Source: Callipepla californica brunnescens
Lineage: Eukaryota; Chordata; Aves; Galliformes; Odontophoridae
Reading direction: 5' to 3'
Assembly: GCA_023055505.1 (NCBI GenBank)
Contig: JALIRH010000061.1
Location: 705,501-769,500 of the forward strand
DNA: 64,000 nucleotides
A model generated the notes under the pieces. The model searched no databases. It had not been told where the DNA came from and was given only the letters and a program-made list of their open reading frames with translations. A program made the translations under genes and the position numbers. Shown here in pieces: positions 13,401-26,297 of the stretch (position 1 is its first letter; each line of letters opens with the position of its first letter).

Positions 13401-16253
13401 TGTGCTTCTTCCCTGCTGAATTTGCAGTTAGGACAGATAGTGGTTGAACCTGTTGAACTCTAGTGGAAAGAAAAGAAGGACAGCAGTGCTATTCACATGT
13501 CTAGGGAATGTCTCCAATTATCTGCTGTTATAGTTTGAATAAGAGTGATAACTAGGCTGTAAAAGGAAGTAAAGAAAATACAAATCTCTGCGCTGGAGTT
13601 GTGATGCTATCAGTCTGGTAACCAGGAAATCACAGGTCAACAGAAACCTTTATTTCTTTAGGAACCAGAACTAATAATAAATAAACTCATGTCACCTTGC
13701 ACTTCTTACAGAGGAACAGTTTTGGAAACAAAGAGTGTTCTAACCATGCTCAGAGTTAACTCACTCCGATGTTTTTAAGCAATGGTCCTACGTGGAATAT
13801 AATGCATAGATAACTCCAAGGAATTCAATATTATTCAGAAGACAATTACTGGCAAAGATGAAAACCTAACAGAGAGTGAAAGAATTAGAAAGTAGAACTG
13901 ATTTTCATTACCCAAACAATCTCTGTAGTCCCACTGTATCTTGGTATCATCTTAGCAGATATGTGAGAAGGAAAATAACAGAATTTGCTCTTCCATGATA
14001 GAGGTTTATCTTACCAAGGAGGAAGATTAATAGATTCTCCTCACATTTTGGAACTTACAGGCCATTGGGCAGCAGGAGTACATAGACTGTATTGAATTAA
14101 AAATAGAACAAGTAAAAATTTCTCTGTGAGTTTAAATTTTATCTGAGTTCTGATTATCTGCACACTTTGCTCAGACTCATGTAGAAGTAGTTAATTTTTC
14201 CTCTTGTTGCCTTCTTTACAAATGCTAAGCAATTCTTCATACATCTTCCCAATAATCAACACCTTTCTAAACTCCTCTCAGTCCATTTCTGTAAATTTTT
14301 CTCCAACACAATTTCCTTTATTTAGTCCTGAGGACAAGAGGTCCATTGCCTTCTACGATTTCTGGAGAGGCAATGAAGCTATTCAACTCAATCTTACCAA
14401 ACAATGTCATTATTTCCCATTAGGAAATAATCATCTATGTGGGAAAAAGTGCCCACAGTCAATTAAGCAAGTTTGAAAAAGTGTCGTTACTGAGCAAAGA
14501 CAGTCTCCCCTTCCTAAAGACACCAATGAGAAAAGCAGCTGTCATAACAGTATTGCACCCAACATACTTGAACTACACAGGGAACTTCAGAACTTGTGGA
14601 ATGCAGTCTGCTGAGCAGCTCCTCATATCTCCGACATGATTCAGCTTCTTGAGCTGAAAACTCTGAGGACATGTGCCCCAAGGTCACAAGCATCCAATCT
14701 ACATCAGCAGACATCCATAAATTTTACTTATCTTGCAAATCCTTACTGTATAAGTCAATGAGTTCTACAGGTTTCAAAACAGCTTTCAACTTGCTTACCC
14801 TCACATTAAATGTAAGATAATGTATCTGACTGCTTAAAGGTTTTATTGTCAAGACGTAAAACTTTTTTCCAAATTATTGTCTTTTATTTTCTAGGTTGTA
14901 AAGTGTTCAAACAAGCAAATCTGATTTGATTTTACCTTATTCTATTGCTCCATGACTAATTTACTTTTATTGCTTCATAAATGAACTACATGGACATTTC
15001 ACTCTTATTTCCAAGTGCATTTTTTATGAAAGTATGCTATAAAGTTTTGTTTGAGGACAGATAATGCTGAATATACTGGTGTAAGCTACAAAGCTTTAAA
15101 TAGGCTGAGACTGATTTTTTTTTTTTTCCTGTTATCTTGTAAGCCATTGAGTTCATCTGGAGCATTTCTGTTGTCAGTTCCTGTTTTAGTAATGGACTGA
15201 AAAATATTTGCTGTGAAGAACTCTCAGCTCTAGAACTTGTTTCCAAGCTCCACTGCTAGTTCTGCAAGCCTTAGGGGAGTAGTGGAAAGCGTATCTGTTC
15301 ACCTATGTTTCTTCCTAAGAAAATACATTGCTCTTGTTATCTCAACTGATGTTGCAGAGAAATTGTTTAGACCTGAAGTTACTGGAGGGCTTTTGTGCTC
15401 ACAGATACTAATTAGCTTGGAGATTCTCTTTTCTCCAACAGTTGTTGGTAATATGCTGTGAATTATTTATAAGGCTTTTTGTGAATGTAAATCCACTCAG
15501 ATGCATGGGCAGTGGGCACATGTTTTATAGATATGAATGACAATCAATAAATAAATAGATGTGAGCACTTCTCTGTAGAGGAGAGTCATAAAAATGAACA
15601 GAAGATCAAGGTTAAAAAAAAGCTGAAAGGGTATCCTGACACTGGGAGTCATTTTAGGCTGGTGTTACAGCATTTTTTTCTCAATATCTACAGATTTTCT
15701 GCTGTGGTATTTCCTAAAAAGCTATGCCTGTTTAGTACGGGGGAGGCACCACAGTGGCACTTAGAGAAGAACTTCAAACAAATTACATTTTATAAAGTAG
15801 CACGGACACACTGGTTACAAGGACACACCCAATAAATCACCTCCATTCAAAATGTTGTACCTTTGATGTCCAGGCACTAAGCCTCCAGCATCATGAAGAA
15901 TATTTTATGCTACAGATATAACCTTCTTTTCTCTGCACAAATGATCCAAGAGCAGATATGTGTAGTTTTAGTCATCATTTACAGCTGTCCAACAAATATT
16001 CCCTGTGAAATGTACTTCAGGCTACAGGTGGTTTATGAACTATTCAACTATTTTTGACGATAGGCTTTTCTCATGACTCTGGCTCACATTCACAAAGCGA
16101 ACAGCTGTGGTGTCTGAGACTTTGCTGACTCTTCTCCCCCCATCCCAGCTGTTTGTTACTGACCCTTTGCCAGGAATTCTTGCTCCTGTTTCAGATACAG
16201 CAAAAACCTGCTGAACCTCAGCTGCTCTGCTTCATAATCTGGCATCTTACTGT
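10431..16253. other. Unique AT-rich DNA, no gene seen
   Basis: Holds an (AAAT)n microsatellite at 11.56 kb and a GC-richer patch at about 13150-13340 with open frames of 60 and 88 codons on opposite strands. Neither product resembles a known protein. No recognisable transposon. Confidence 0.65.
11557..11590. repeat. (TAAA)n microsatellite
   Basis: About eight tandem TAAA units with one shortened unit at the right end. Confidence 0.95.
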
Positions 16254-16353
16254 NNNNNNNNNNNNNNNNNNNNNNNNNNNNNNNNNNNNNNNNNNNNNNN
16301 NNNNNNNNNNNNNNNNNNNNNNNNNNNNNNNNNNNNNNNNNNNNNNNNNNNNN
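16254..16353. other. Assembly gap of exactly 100 N
   Basis: One hundred consecutive N. A round length usually marks a gap of unknown size, so distances across it are not reliable. ORFs crossing it are artefacts of translating N as X. Confidence 0.99.
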
Positions 16354-17020
16354 TCTCCATTAGCAACTGCTTCAGACCTTTTAACCCATGGGAAAATACA
16401 GATGGATTTTGTAATACAAAAAGCACAATGCATTGGGCTTCAGTTATTAGAAATAACAAAATTTTTAATAGAGAAAGATTAATACAAATGATGCAGCTTG
16501 ATATGCTTTTCATGAAAACAAATTACTTTTCCTATCATGCTCGCAGCTTGGGATACAGGCATGTTGGAGATGTAATTACCCTAATTACAGGGAAAAAATG
16601 ACAGAATTTTGACTATAATTGCCTATTAGCTGGTTATTCTGAACATGACAGTCACCATAACTACGTTTCTACCAGCAAATTTCCAAAGAGCAATATAATA
16701 CTGATGGTGACTATCCATTTCGGTATATGGTTACTGACTATGTTTCTGGCTTAAAAGAGTTGGTAAGCGCTGTCCCATCCTCCAGTACCCATTTCTTTTG
16801 GCACTATATCTTTTTATTGACCACCTTCAACAATTTCTATGTTGTGTTACAGACACATTTCATATTTCCAAAAATTTTCCGAGGCAAAATGTTTATGAGG
16901 CTGAAAACTCACTTTTATTTGTTCCTATAGAAAGCTTGAGTTTTTAAATCACAAACTCTGAGTTGTGTTTTATTTTTTCTTACACTTTTCTTTGGACCCT
17001 GAAATCTACACCAGTTTCTG

Positions 17021-17212
17021 AATCACAGAATAGTTGAGATTGACAGAGATCACTGAAGATCATCCAGTCCAATCCCAAGCAGGGTCGCCTACTGCAGGTT
17101 GCTCAGGGCTGTGAACAGCCAAGTTCTGAATATCTCCAAGAATGGAGCTTCTCTGGACAACCTTTTCCAGTTCAATTACCTTCACAGTAGAAACCTGTTT
17201 CTTACGAGCATA
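17021..17212 (-). mobile_element. CR1 LINE 3' end, minus strand
   Basis: Starts with AATCACAGAATAGTTGAGAT and continues with ATCATCCAGTCCAATCCCA, GCTCAGGGC and CTGGACAACCTTTTCCAG, which is the CR1 3' untranslated region read in reverse. About 190 bp, 5'-truncated as is usual for CR1, and well diverged from younger copies. Confidence 0.92.
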
Positions 17213-17719
17213 TTTACTCACAGTAAATAGAGATCTATGTAAACATATAGGATTCCAAACATTACTTAATGCAGTAATCTTTCTATTGATTACCAGTTTT
17301 ACTTCTAAATGAGTAACTTCTAAATGACCCCACCTTCAGTCTTCTGTTGTTACTCTCGATTATGTTCCTCAGTGGATCCAGTTAACTTCATTTAAATTGA
17401 CAGATAAACTTGCTTTCTGTTCTGAGATTTCTGTGCTTGGGATTTTGTACCAGGGAATAAATTCCAAATTCTAGATGTACAGTATGTACAAATAGAATTT
17501 GTTCTTTCCTATCTAATCTAAATAATGCATAATTTTCTATCAAAGTCTTAACATGAAAATGTGATATGATTCATAGAAAAAAAACATGTAATCACTATCA
17601 AATATATTGATCTAGAGTAAGATAGGGGTCCCTAGAACAACCTCTTAAAGAAGTTCTTGCCAGTGGCAACAGTTTTTGCTCATGGTGTAGCCTTTGATTA
17701 CATCAGGCAATGTAGATTC

Positions 17720-17738
17720 AAAAAAAAAAAAAAAAAAA
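17720..17738. repeat. Poly(A) run, 19 A
   Basis: Uninterrupted A19. It could be the tail of a plus-strand retrocopy, but no known source sequence is visible upstream. Confidence 0.9.
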
Positions 17739-18043
17739 TGACACCAGTAGAAATGCCAAAAATCCTCAGTTTTTAATGAATTTTGTCTTGAATAATAGAA
17801 TGTGAGATCTAAAACTCGTTTTCTACCAGGAAAGATATCATTCAAAACAGTGCAAATGAGAACTGCAGGTTAACTGGACAATTAAATCCTTGTACAAGAT
17901 CCGATGCACCATTACTTTTGTTCTTTCTCTTGAAGAGATGAGCTGGGTGGTAAGAATATTCGTGTAACTCCCAAGAGCCAAGGCACACCACAACCACTTC
18001 TGTGTTTTTCCAGAAGGGATCCAACACTTTTCCTTTAAAATAG

Positions 18044-18060
18044 ATAAATAAATAAATAAA
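18044..18060. repeat. (ATAA)n microsatellite
   Basis: Four to five ATAA units. Confidence 0.9.
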
Positions 18061-18620
18061 GCTGAATCACCCTGATATTAACAACAAGGTTCTATTTAAT
18101 TATTAAATATCTGGAATGTGATTCAACACATAATCTTCAGTCTAGCTCAATTAAATTATGTGGCAAAAGTACAAGATGTTAAACACTCTTTGTATCATGA
18201 ACAATATCCATCTGAGAAAGAAATGAAGAAAAAAGGAGAAAAAACTAGCAGAATATCTAGATTTCTTATTAGATAGATGTAGCTTGTCATACATTTGCAC
18301 GGTGCTAGGATGGGGCTGCTGTCATACAGTCATATGGGTTTGTGTGCATCTGTATTACTACTGGCATCAGCTATGTTTAGTCAGCCCACCAGGAGCATAC
18401 AAAGGGCAGAGGAAAAAAGTGGCACCTGATGTGTGCTAGGCTGCATTTGGTCAGAGACCCAAGAACTCATATTCTACAAAAGAAAGGTAAACATATGAAG
18501 AGTGTACATATTTATGTAGCACACACAGAGAAGAAAGCCTGTTGGCAACCCTACCTGCATGTTTGCTCCCTGGGAGAGCACAACAAACAAGGCAGCTGCA
18601 CAAGCTTGGCAGTATTTTAT

Positions 18621-18811
18621 GCTAAGTGTGGTGAAACACTGGAACAGGTTGCCAGAGGTGATGGATGCCCAACCCCTGGAAACACTCAAGGTCAGGCTGA
18701 ACCCATCTCTGAGCAACCTGACTGAGTTGTAGATGTCTCTGTTCATTATAGAGGAGTTGTGGTTTATGAGGGCCTCCTCTAACTCAAATGATTCTGTGAT
18801 CCTATGATTCC
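18621..18811 (+). mobile_element. CR1 LINE 3' end, plus strand
   Basis: Contains GTGGTGAAACACTGGAACAG, GTTGCC, GATGCCC, CCTGGAAACACTCAAGG and the terminal ATGATTCTGTGATCCTATGA, all hallmarks of the CR1 3' untranslated region ending in its short tandem tail. About 190 bp, 5'-truncated. It lies about 1.4 kb from an opposite-strand CR1 end. Confidence 0.93.
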
Positions 18812-18985
18812 CTCACATATGCCCTATCTACACCATTTGCACAGGAAAGAGGAAAAGAAAGAAAACTGAACGTAGACCTATCCATAGAGCTGTCTCCTGA
18901 ACAAAGTGGGACAGCCCAACATGCTTCTCCCTTTAGAATCTGACAGAGAGAAACAAGGTGAACATCCCAGGGGAGCAGACATAGA

Positions 18986-19018
18986 AGGAGGCAGAACTGT
19001 AGAGGAGGCAGAACTGTA
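18986..19018. repeat. 17-bp tandem duplication
   Basis: Two copies of a unit containing GGAGGCAGAACTGTA in tandem with period 17. A small recent-looking duplication. Confidence 0.85.
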
Positions 19019-20943
19019 CGTACAAGAAAAAGTCTTGGGGTGAACTCTGGTCTGAGTGATGAGTCAAGGGGCCAGGGAGGCTACCACTGAACTAGTTAAT
19101 GCAGACATGCTCCCAGAGGGAAGCAGCCAAAAGGCCCTTGCTGATGTCACTCCACATTAGCACAGCTGGCCAGACCATGAAGACCAGCTTCACAGACAAT
19201 GCCACAAAGTTCCTCCGAGCACTCTGCTCCTGCACCCTGAAGGCATTCAAGCTGCAACTATCACAGGCTCTGTGTTTTTACACTTCTGCTTTCTTCCTTT
19301 CATTTTCCACTTCCCCAGCCCGTCATAAGCCTGAAGAGCCACACCACAGACACTTGCTTAGTGTCTTGCTTGAAGTATTCTAAACAGAACAGAAAATACA
19401 TATGAGCTTTTAGCAGAAAGACTTGGAAGCTGGGTTTCCTACCGGCTCAGTAGCTGAAGCCAAGACCCATTGTGCACGTGCACTTGCAGGGCTCAGGAGA
19501 ACAGTAGGAGAGAGGTTAACTACAGCTAGAACATACAAGTCAAAGCCTTTTGCTGGAATCTCTATGCTCCTGCAGGCAGGAATGACCAAAGATTTACAGC
19601 AGTCCTTGAGAGAGGAGGGGGATTGAGGGTATGGAGACATAAGGGCAAATTCTTCTCTTGAACCCATGTGACGGACTGAAGAGCAGAAATTAGCCATATG
19701 AAATAAAGTCAGGTACTGTGACTCTTTCTCGTAGGTAAATATTTCTTTAATTTTTTTTTCTGAGGGTTATTTTTTGGTGTATCCAGCTGTGGTCTGTAGC
19801 AGAAAGGAGTATCTCATAATGAGCTCTGTTATAAATGGCTCTGAAGCACAGAGTGTTGGAATGCCACTAAAAATATTTTGTCTGTGGCTTTTGCTAAGGC
19901 TCAGCTCCTCAGGAAATACTTTCATTGTTTAATGCTGTCATTTTGTACATATCCAATATTTTCTTAATCTGTCACTGGGAATAGTTTATTTATAACGAGC
20001 TTATTTTCCAATTTCATGCTGTAAATATGTCTTAACAGTCCTGCCAAAAGCACTAACTATTCACTACAACTATTCAGTTATAGAGATTTAACCAGTTTAT
20101 TAGCCTTTAAAAATACCAGAAGTATGTGTCAAATCCTCCCTCACCCCCCTCTTTTTCCGCTGAAATAATGGATGTACAAGTTTGGGTCAGGAGTCACTTT
20201 GTTGATTAAACAGAGTTATAAAAATGAAGGACGGACTGTGTCTCTAGATTTAGCCCCAGGTTTGTCATTTACAGTTCTCTAGGAGAAAATCCAAGGGACA
20301 GTAGAACTTACTCCTTACGCTTACTCCTTATTTTTTCTTTTCTCCCTAAATATTTGCCTCTACCCTATAATAAAAACAACTTATGATAACTGCAACATAA
20401 GAAGCTCAGATACTCTTGCTGAAGAATTTCTGGGGGGACTCCAGTGCCATCATTTGGGCATCTCTTGTTCTCCTCTGGAAGACATGGAGAGAAAGAGGCC
20501 CTCTGTTTCTTTTTTCTCAGGGTTCTTACACAGATTGCCTGCTGAATTTTATAGCTGGCAACCAGGTAAAGCTTATAAAATGTGTTTCATATGAGGTACA
20601 TCCCAGAGTGTGTGTTCTGTAATGGGATCTTGTTTGTTTGGGGGAGCCAATTCATCAAAATTAGCTCTCCTAAGAGTCTTGTATTGTTTAAACACTAATA
20701 AGTCTATATATGTGTGTGCATGTGTATATGGGCAAGCGCCTATTTGAAAAATAAAAATGAAGCTATATGGAGTACAGAGAACTTGTTGAAACATTCATAC
20801 ATCTGCCAGCAAGCTTGCTGACAGTTTGGGGTTTTTTAATATATTTACACAGCTGTAATGCATACACTTTTATAGAGAACAGTTTCCATCATTAACTTTC
20901 CAACAGGTTAAGAGGGTTATTCATAGATATATCTACACACAAT

Positions 20944-20994
20944 GAACCAAATTCTGTAATGGTGTAAATCCAGAGTCACTCTGTTAAAATCAAT
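20944..20994. repeat. Probable ancient amniote interspersed repeat, partial copy
   Basis: The segment holds AACCAAATTCTG then GGTGTAAATCCAGAGT, followed by a diverged match to the usual 'actccattgacttcaatgg' continuation. This phrase is familiar to me from old dispersed repeats in turtles, crocodilians and birds; I cannot name the family with certainty. It shares a 14-base core (TRTAAATCYAGAGT) with the copy at 46.7 kb. Confidence 0.55.
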
Positions 20995-21936
20995 TGCTAT
21001 TTTTTTCATTTGCTTATTTTCTGGGTGGCTTGTATCTGTTAACAGCAAGTAATTTGTCCCCTGTGTATCCTGAGATCACAGCACGACTACTGACCTTTTG
21101 TACCCAGGAGATAAACTGCCATTTGTTTCTGTGTCGTGGTAGTGGAAACAACCCGCCTGCTCCCAGCACCCTCCCTGGTCATATGCCTTGGCTGATAAGA
21201 CGATCAGAATCAATCTTCCTGAAAGCAATGTCCAAAGGCTGTCCCTAGAACTGTTTTTAATGCACAAGGTCTGACTATCTCACCAGCATCTAAAAAAGTC
21301 TCAAGAGTTCCCAGAATTTATTCTTCTCATCTAGAGCCCACATACAAGCTTGAGCCATACCTGGGAAAAGATGCCACTGAAATGTGGCTTGTCATGTAGG
21401 CCCAAAATTGATCATAACTCTGCAAGTGGAAATCTTTTGTAACTGTGCTGCAGTCAATCGAAAATGATGAGAGATTTCTGCTGTCTTCATGGAGACTGGA
21501 ATTTTTTTGTTGTTGAGTAGCTTCTTTTAACTAATAAGGATTCACACATTTTTAGAGCAAACTTTCTGTTTCAGAAATGTCAGGAAATTTTTAAAAACTA
21601 CCTTGTCACTTGTCTTAGTGTAGCAGCACTATGGCTATGGGAATGCTCTCTCAGCAACTGCTGCCCTGCCATTTCTCACCACTGAGAGAAGGTCAAGGGA
21701 TAATGAGGAGCTGGGAATGCCTAAGTCATGCTGGAGATACAAGGCATTCCACAGAGACTAAACTGAAGTCTTTTTACAATTACACTGAACCAACTATGCA
21801 GAAGAAAATAAACAGATTCATCTAAATAACCTGGGACAAATTTCTGCATGAGTGAATGAGTGAATAAGCAGACTGTGAGTTTAAAACTTGGATGCTGCCT
21901 AAACTGAACAACATCCCTATCAAAGCAACAATTTTC

Positions 21937-21958
21937 TTTTTTTTTTTTTTTTTTTTTT
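21937..21958. repeat. Poly(T) run, 22 T
   Basis: Uninterrupted T22. No minus-strand retrocopy is recognisable to its right. Confidence 0.9.
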
Positions 21959-23018
21959 GGTGAACATTGGTTACAAAACAGTAGGTTCCCACATCATGAA
22001 ACATTCCCTGTCATTGCACGACAAGCTGCAAGATAAACACAGAAATCACTGAAGTGCATTAGACTGGAAACTACATTCTACAGGGGCCAAATCTCACATA
22101 TTTCTGCTGTACCAGACAGAGCTGCACTCTGACTCACACTTTGAGTTTCCCAAATAGTTGGACTAAGCTCTAAATAGGTTGCTAGCCAGGTAGAGCCAGG
22201 TCTGAGCAGCCTGACTGGCCATGGGTCTGCATGCCAGGCTGCTGAGCACAGCTGGGCCTACCCCAAAGCCCAGCTGCCTTCAAGGTCCCTTACATCATGA
22301 CTGAGCAGAATATTCTGTACAAAGGTGTCCCCATGACCTGATTACACATCAGTTTCTGCTACATACAAAGTAAGGGGGAGGATTTCAAAAGGCAAGGTTA
22401 TTAAAGTCCATCATAAGGTGCTAATAAACCCAGCCGTAAATTCCCTCAACAATAATTTTAACTGAGTGAGAAATTCTTCATGATGTGTTTGTAGAGCGCT
22501 GCCTTATATAATGTTACAGACTGTAGTCCTGACTGTCTTAATCATACATCAGTAACTGTTTTCAAATGTGATGAATTTTGATGTCCTGTGTGCATTGGAC
22601 TCACTACTGTAGGTCTCTGCAGGATGTTCTGTTTACAGAAGAGATTACCAAAAATAAAAATTGCAAAACAAAGAGGAATAAGTTACAGAAATTAGAGTAG
22701 GAATGCCCCTCTCTGGAAGTTTTTGCTACAAGTTCAGATATAAACAAAGGCAAAGGGGCTTGATGTAAATCAAGTTATTTTTCTATTACCTCAGCAAAAC
22801 AGGGGCTCGACAGCTATCTTGGCCTTATTTTATAAGAAATAACCTGGAACTAGTTTAAATCTACTTTCATGCAGTTGGCAGTACATGAAACAGCTATATT
22901 GAGATGGAAAATTTTCCTGTTGAGTTCTTTACCTTCTAGATATCCAAAAGAAAAGTAGTCTTACAAAAATTGGCTGTTGCTTTTGAATCTTATGCTTTTG
23001 CCTTTCTGCAAATCTAAC

Positions 23019-23037
23019 AAAAAAAAAAAAAAAAAAA
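23019..23037. repeat. Poly(A) run, 19 A
   Basis: Uninterrupted A19 in otherwise mixed sequence. Confidence 0.9.
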
Positions 23038-24682
23038 GGTGTTTTTTGAAAATTTGACCCTTTTCTGTACCATCAAAAATCCATGAACTTTTGCACCTAC
23101 TTACAATCGCATATAGCATCGGTGGAGGGAATACTGAGATTTTCTCCCTCTCTCTCACACTCTTTTTTTCCCCAGTTTTCCCCTTTTTTATGAGGGTCAT
23201 GGAGCTGTCACATTCGGCATCCAGAGCACTGCTGAACACTTATCACTGTTCACCATATTCCTTATCTCTGCCATAGATAATTTGGACACTGTGTGATAAT
23301 TTCCTTCCTTTATACCATAATACTGTATAGAAGCCCCAGTAAATATCAAGGTCCTTCTATTCTAAATGTTATTCAACTAAATAGGCTGTAGCCATATGGA
23401 ACAACACAACATGAGGAACCTGGAGACAATATAGCTTTGTCAATATGCTATTTGCCTCATTAGCCTTGATAACATCTTTCATGGGCAAACTCTGTGCTGT
23501 ACTTCTTCTGGTCTGGGGGCATGTACAGAGCTGCTGTGTGGACTTTGACCTAGTGCAGCATGGCAGGTGGCATGATGGCAGATACAGTTCCTGTCCCAAA
23601 ACTGTCTACAGTCTGAATAGCTAAGACAGACAAATGGTGTGTGGAGAACAAAGGCACAAGAAGAACATCTACAGCCACAGCCACCATCTTGTTCTGGAGA
23701 TCAATGCATTGTACTCACCTTGGCTGCTCACGGGGGCTGAGCAAGTGACAGATAGCCCTGTAAACACATCTGAGTTGTGAAACACAACCCAGTAAGGCAT
23801 GGTCACACCCTTCCTAATTACTTTGTTCAAGTAGTCTCATGAGTGGAGTATTGTTCACATCAGCACTTGAAGGAAACAAATATAAGCCATTCTTGTTTCA
23901 ACAGCTCCTGGCTATAAGCCTAATAAGAGATAGCTTTGTGCAATAGCAAGTCTAGGTTACCCACGAGGACTCCTGCCTTGTTGTACTGCTACTGAGCTTG
24001 ACTGTAGAGAAGAAATCCACCAGTGCAGGGAATTATCACCACAGGCAGCTGATACACTAGAGTTCATAAGCTCAGGTATAAATTCTTGCAGATAGGAGAA
24101 TTATATTGTTCCTCAGCTGGAATGCATACTGACAGTGTGTGCTTGCTGGGGTTTGCTTTGCTGCTTGCTGACAGTTGTAAGGCAGTATGCAAAATGTGTT
24201 TGCTGTGTTTGCTGATAATATTTTAGCAGCAGATGAGTACAATGATAAACACAAAACACCGGATAATCACCTCTCCATTACATTGCATTCCTGCTCAAGA
24301 ATTGCCTCTTGTCTTCAGATTAGGGACAAAATTTTATAAACTCCCTAGTTTTGTGTTCTTCCAGACTTTGACTTGAACTTTAAATTTGTTTTCTGAAAAG
24401 TTCACAATAATGTAAACTTGCAAAGACTGTAATCAATTTCATAGAATTTACTCATCAACTGTACATGTCTGGTTCTACTTCAAGAAATGTGAACCACAGA
24501 TCAACAGAACCCTTATGGTTCTCATTTATTATCCTATTACTACTGTCTAATAAGAGTAATCACATCTCTCGGAGCTTTCTTTGATACCTGAAAAAAAAAT
24601 TGTAAGGGCCTAATTGATAGACATCCACAAAAACTGAAATTTAAAAAGAAGAAAAAAAAGAGAGAGAAATGGAGAAAGCAAA

Positions 24683-24713
24683 TTTATTTTTTTTTTTTAT
24701 TTTTATTCTTTTT
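24683..24713. repeat. T-rich tract
   Basis: T-rich stretch with A interruptions, followed about 50 bp later by a run of 15 A (24761-24775). The T tract and A run could pair as a loose hairpin. Confidence 0.8.
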
Positions 24714-24760
24714 GGTGGGGAAAAGAGCTCTGTTCAGAATATGTACCATATCAGCAGAAT

Positions 24761-24775
24761 AAAAAAAAAAAAAAA
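24761..24775. repeat. Poly(A) run, 15 A
   Basis: Uninterrupted A15. Confidence 0.85.
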
Positions 24776-25601
24776 GATACAGCAGCATAGAAGTCAGAAA
24801 TGTTGCCAGTACTCAGCAGAGTATCTGAGTTGTGTGTGTGGAAGTATGATCCACTGGGTGCAGCTGAAATGCTAAGGAGAGTATGAAAAATAGCACAATC
24901 CTCTCTGAGTGAATAAGGAGTTTCTTTGAAGCTTGAATGTGACACACACTACAGAGCTCAACATAAGCAAAAATCAATTCTCAGATTATTCTTCTTCCTA
25001 ACTTTGAATAAACTTTAAAGGAATGCTGAAAAAAAAGCATGTACAGACAGGCCCCACAGCCCTTTGTGGCCCCTTTATGTTTCCAGGAATAGGCAAAAAC
25101 AGCCAACACAGAGAAATACCCTGGCAAACCAAGCCGGAATGTTACCTCAGTTTTCTTACTACTCTCACCTACCACGAGGGATTGACCTTTGGGAGTTGCT
25201 TCATAAACCTCCCAGCTGAGTAATTGTCCTCTGGGGAATACTGAGTGATTTCAATGAGAACAGAAGCAAGCTATCTAATTCCCACACCAGCAGTTCTAGG
25301 CTCAGAGAAGCATAGAAATATATGGCATTCCTTCTCTCCTCTACTTTCCTCCAACCAAGACACCTTCCTGCTGCACTTGACAAGTGAGAGCCTGTAAAAA
25401 CAAAAACAACCCAGTAAGAAATCCCAGGTTACTCAGCTGGGGAAACCTCCAGTAGGCCAGTTGATCACTGCTCAGGCAAAACTCAGGACTGATACTTCAA
25501 AGGGTTAAATCTTCCAATGGGAGCTGGATTTGCTGACACCATTGGGACCTGCATGTGCTAAGGATTTGGTCCAGCATGTTGCTAGACCAGACTATTCCAC
25601 T

Positions 25602-25615
25602 GCGCCATCTGCTCT
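25602..25615 (-). promoter_or_regulatory. CTCF-like motif, minus strand
   Basis: On the minus strand the sequence AGAGCAGATGGCGC matches the 14-base CTCF core consensus CCASYAGRKGGCRS at 12 of 14 positions, including every base of the AGRKGGCRS half. Motif only; binding is inferred. Confidence 0.35.
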
Positions 25616-26259
25616 CAGCCATGGGCAGAGTCCTGTTCTTGCCTGTCCTCTAGGCCATATCCTTCTCAGACCCAAGTCTGGGGCAGTAGTTTTGAATATG
25701 AAATGCGATGCTCTGTGGTGAAAAAAGTTTCAGGGAAAGTTTATTTACCTTTATTCATGTTTAATTGAAAAAAGAAACGCATGGTGTCATGTGTTGATTA
25801 CCTAAATGCTGCAGCTGCAGCTGCATGAAGAAAAGAATTTTGCCCAACAGCAGGAGGTTTCACAGGCTCTTCCCACAACATAGAGCAACATCCAAACTGA
25901 ATTCAGCACTTGTGATCCTCTTCATGGTGTTGTTATGAGGTAATGGTTCTCTTGATCTAAATCTCATCTTTCCAGCTGCAGTTTTTATTTTTTCCACTGA
26001 CTAATTAATCACATGAGATCGAAGAATGTGAGAGTTTAGTAAATCTTTCAGAATTTAAGATTACTAAGGGTGGAATTTGTTTAACCAGTTGATCTAAGTC
26101 ATATATGTCCTGCAGTCTACACTGATGAAGAGAGAGGCACTCTTAACAACAGAAAGAAAATGTGCTGTGAGAAATACTCAGTTTGTTAACATCTTTTAGT
26201 TTTCAGTTGTAAAAGCTGAGATGGATAAACTATACTACATATAGTAAAGTAAAAAAGAG

Positions 26260-26297
26260 CCTCTCCTTCCCTCCTTCTCTCCTTCTCTCCTTCTCTA
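26260..26297. repeat. (CCTTCTCT)n pyrimidine microsatellite
   Basis: About four units of CCTTCTCT preceded by related C/T sequence; polypyrimidine on the plus strand. Confidence 0.92.

Larger units (their letters stand above)
17213..18620. other. Spacer between two CR1 copies, no gene seen
   Basis: AT-rich single-copy sequence with a 19-A run at 17720-17738 and an (ATAA)n repeat at 18.04 kb. No recognisable gene. Confidence 0.65.

Noticed and set aside
16153..16513. Frames of 71-109 codons across 16.2-16.5 kb
   Set aside because: They run through the 100-N gap, which was translated as X.
20521..20565. Resemblance of the candidate microexon to a GDNF-receptor-like YxDCLL string
   Set aside because: Only five or so residues agree and exon boundaries do not correspond; chance is more likely.
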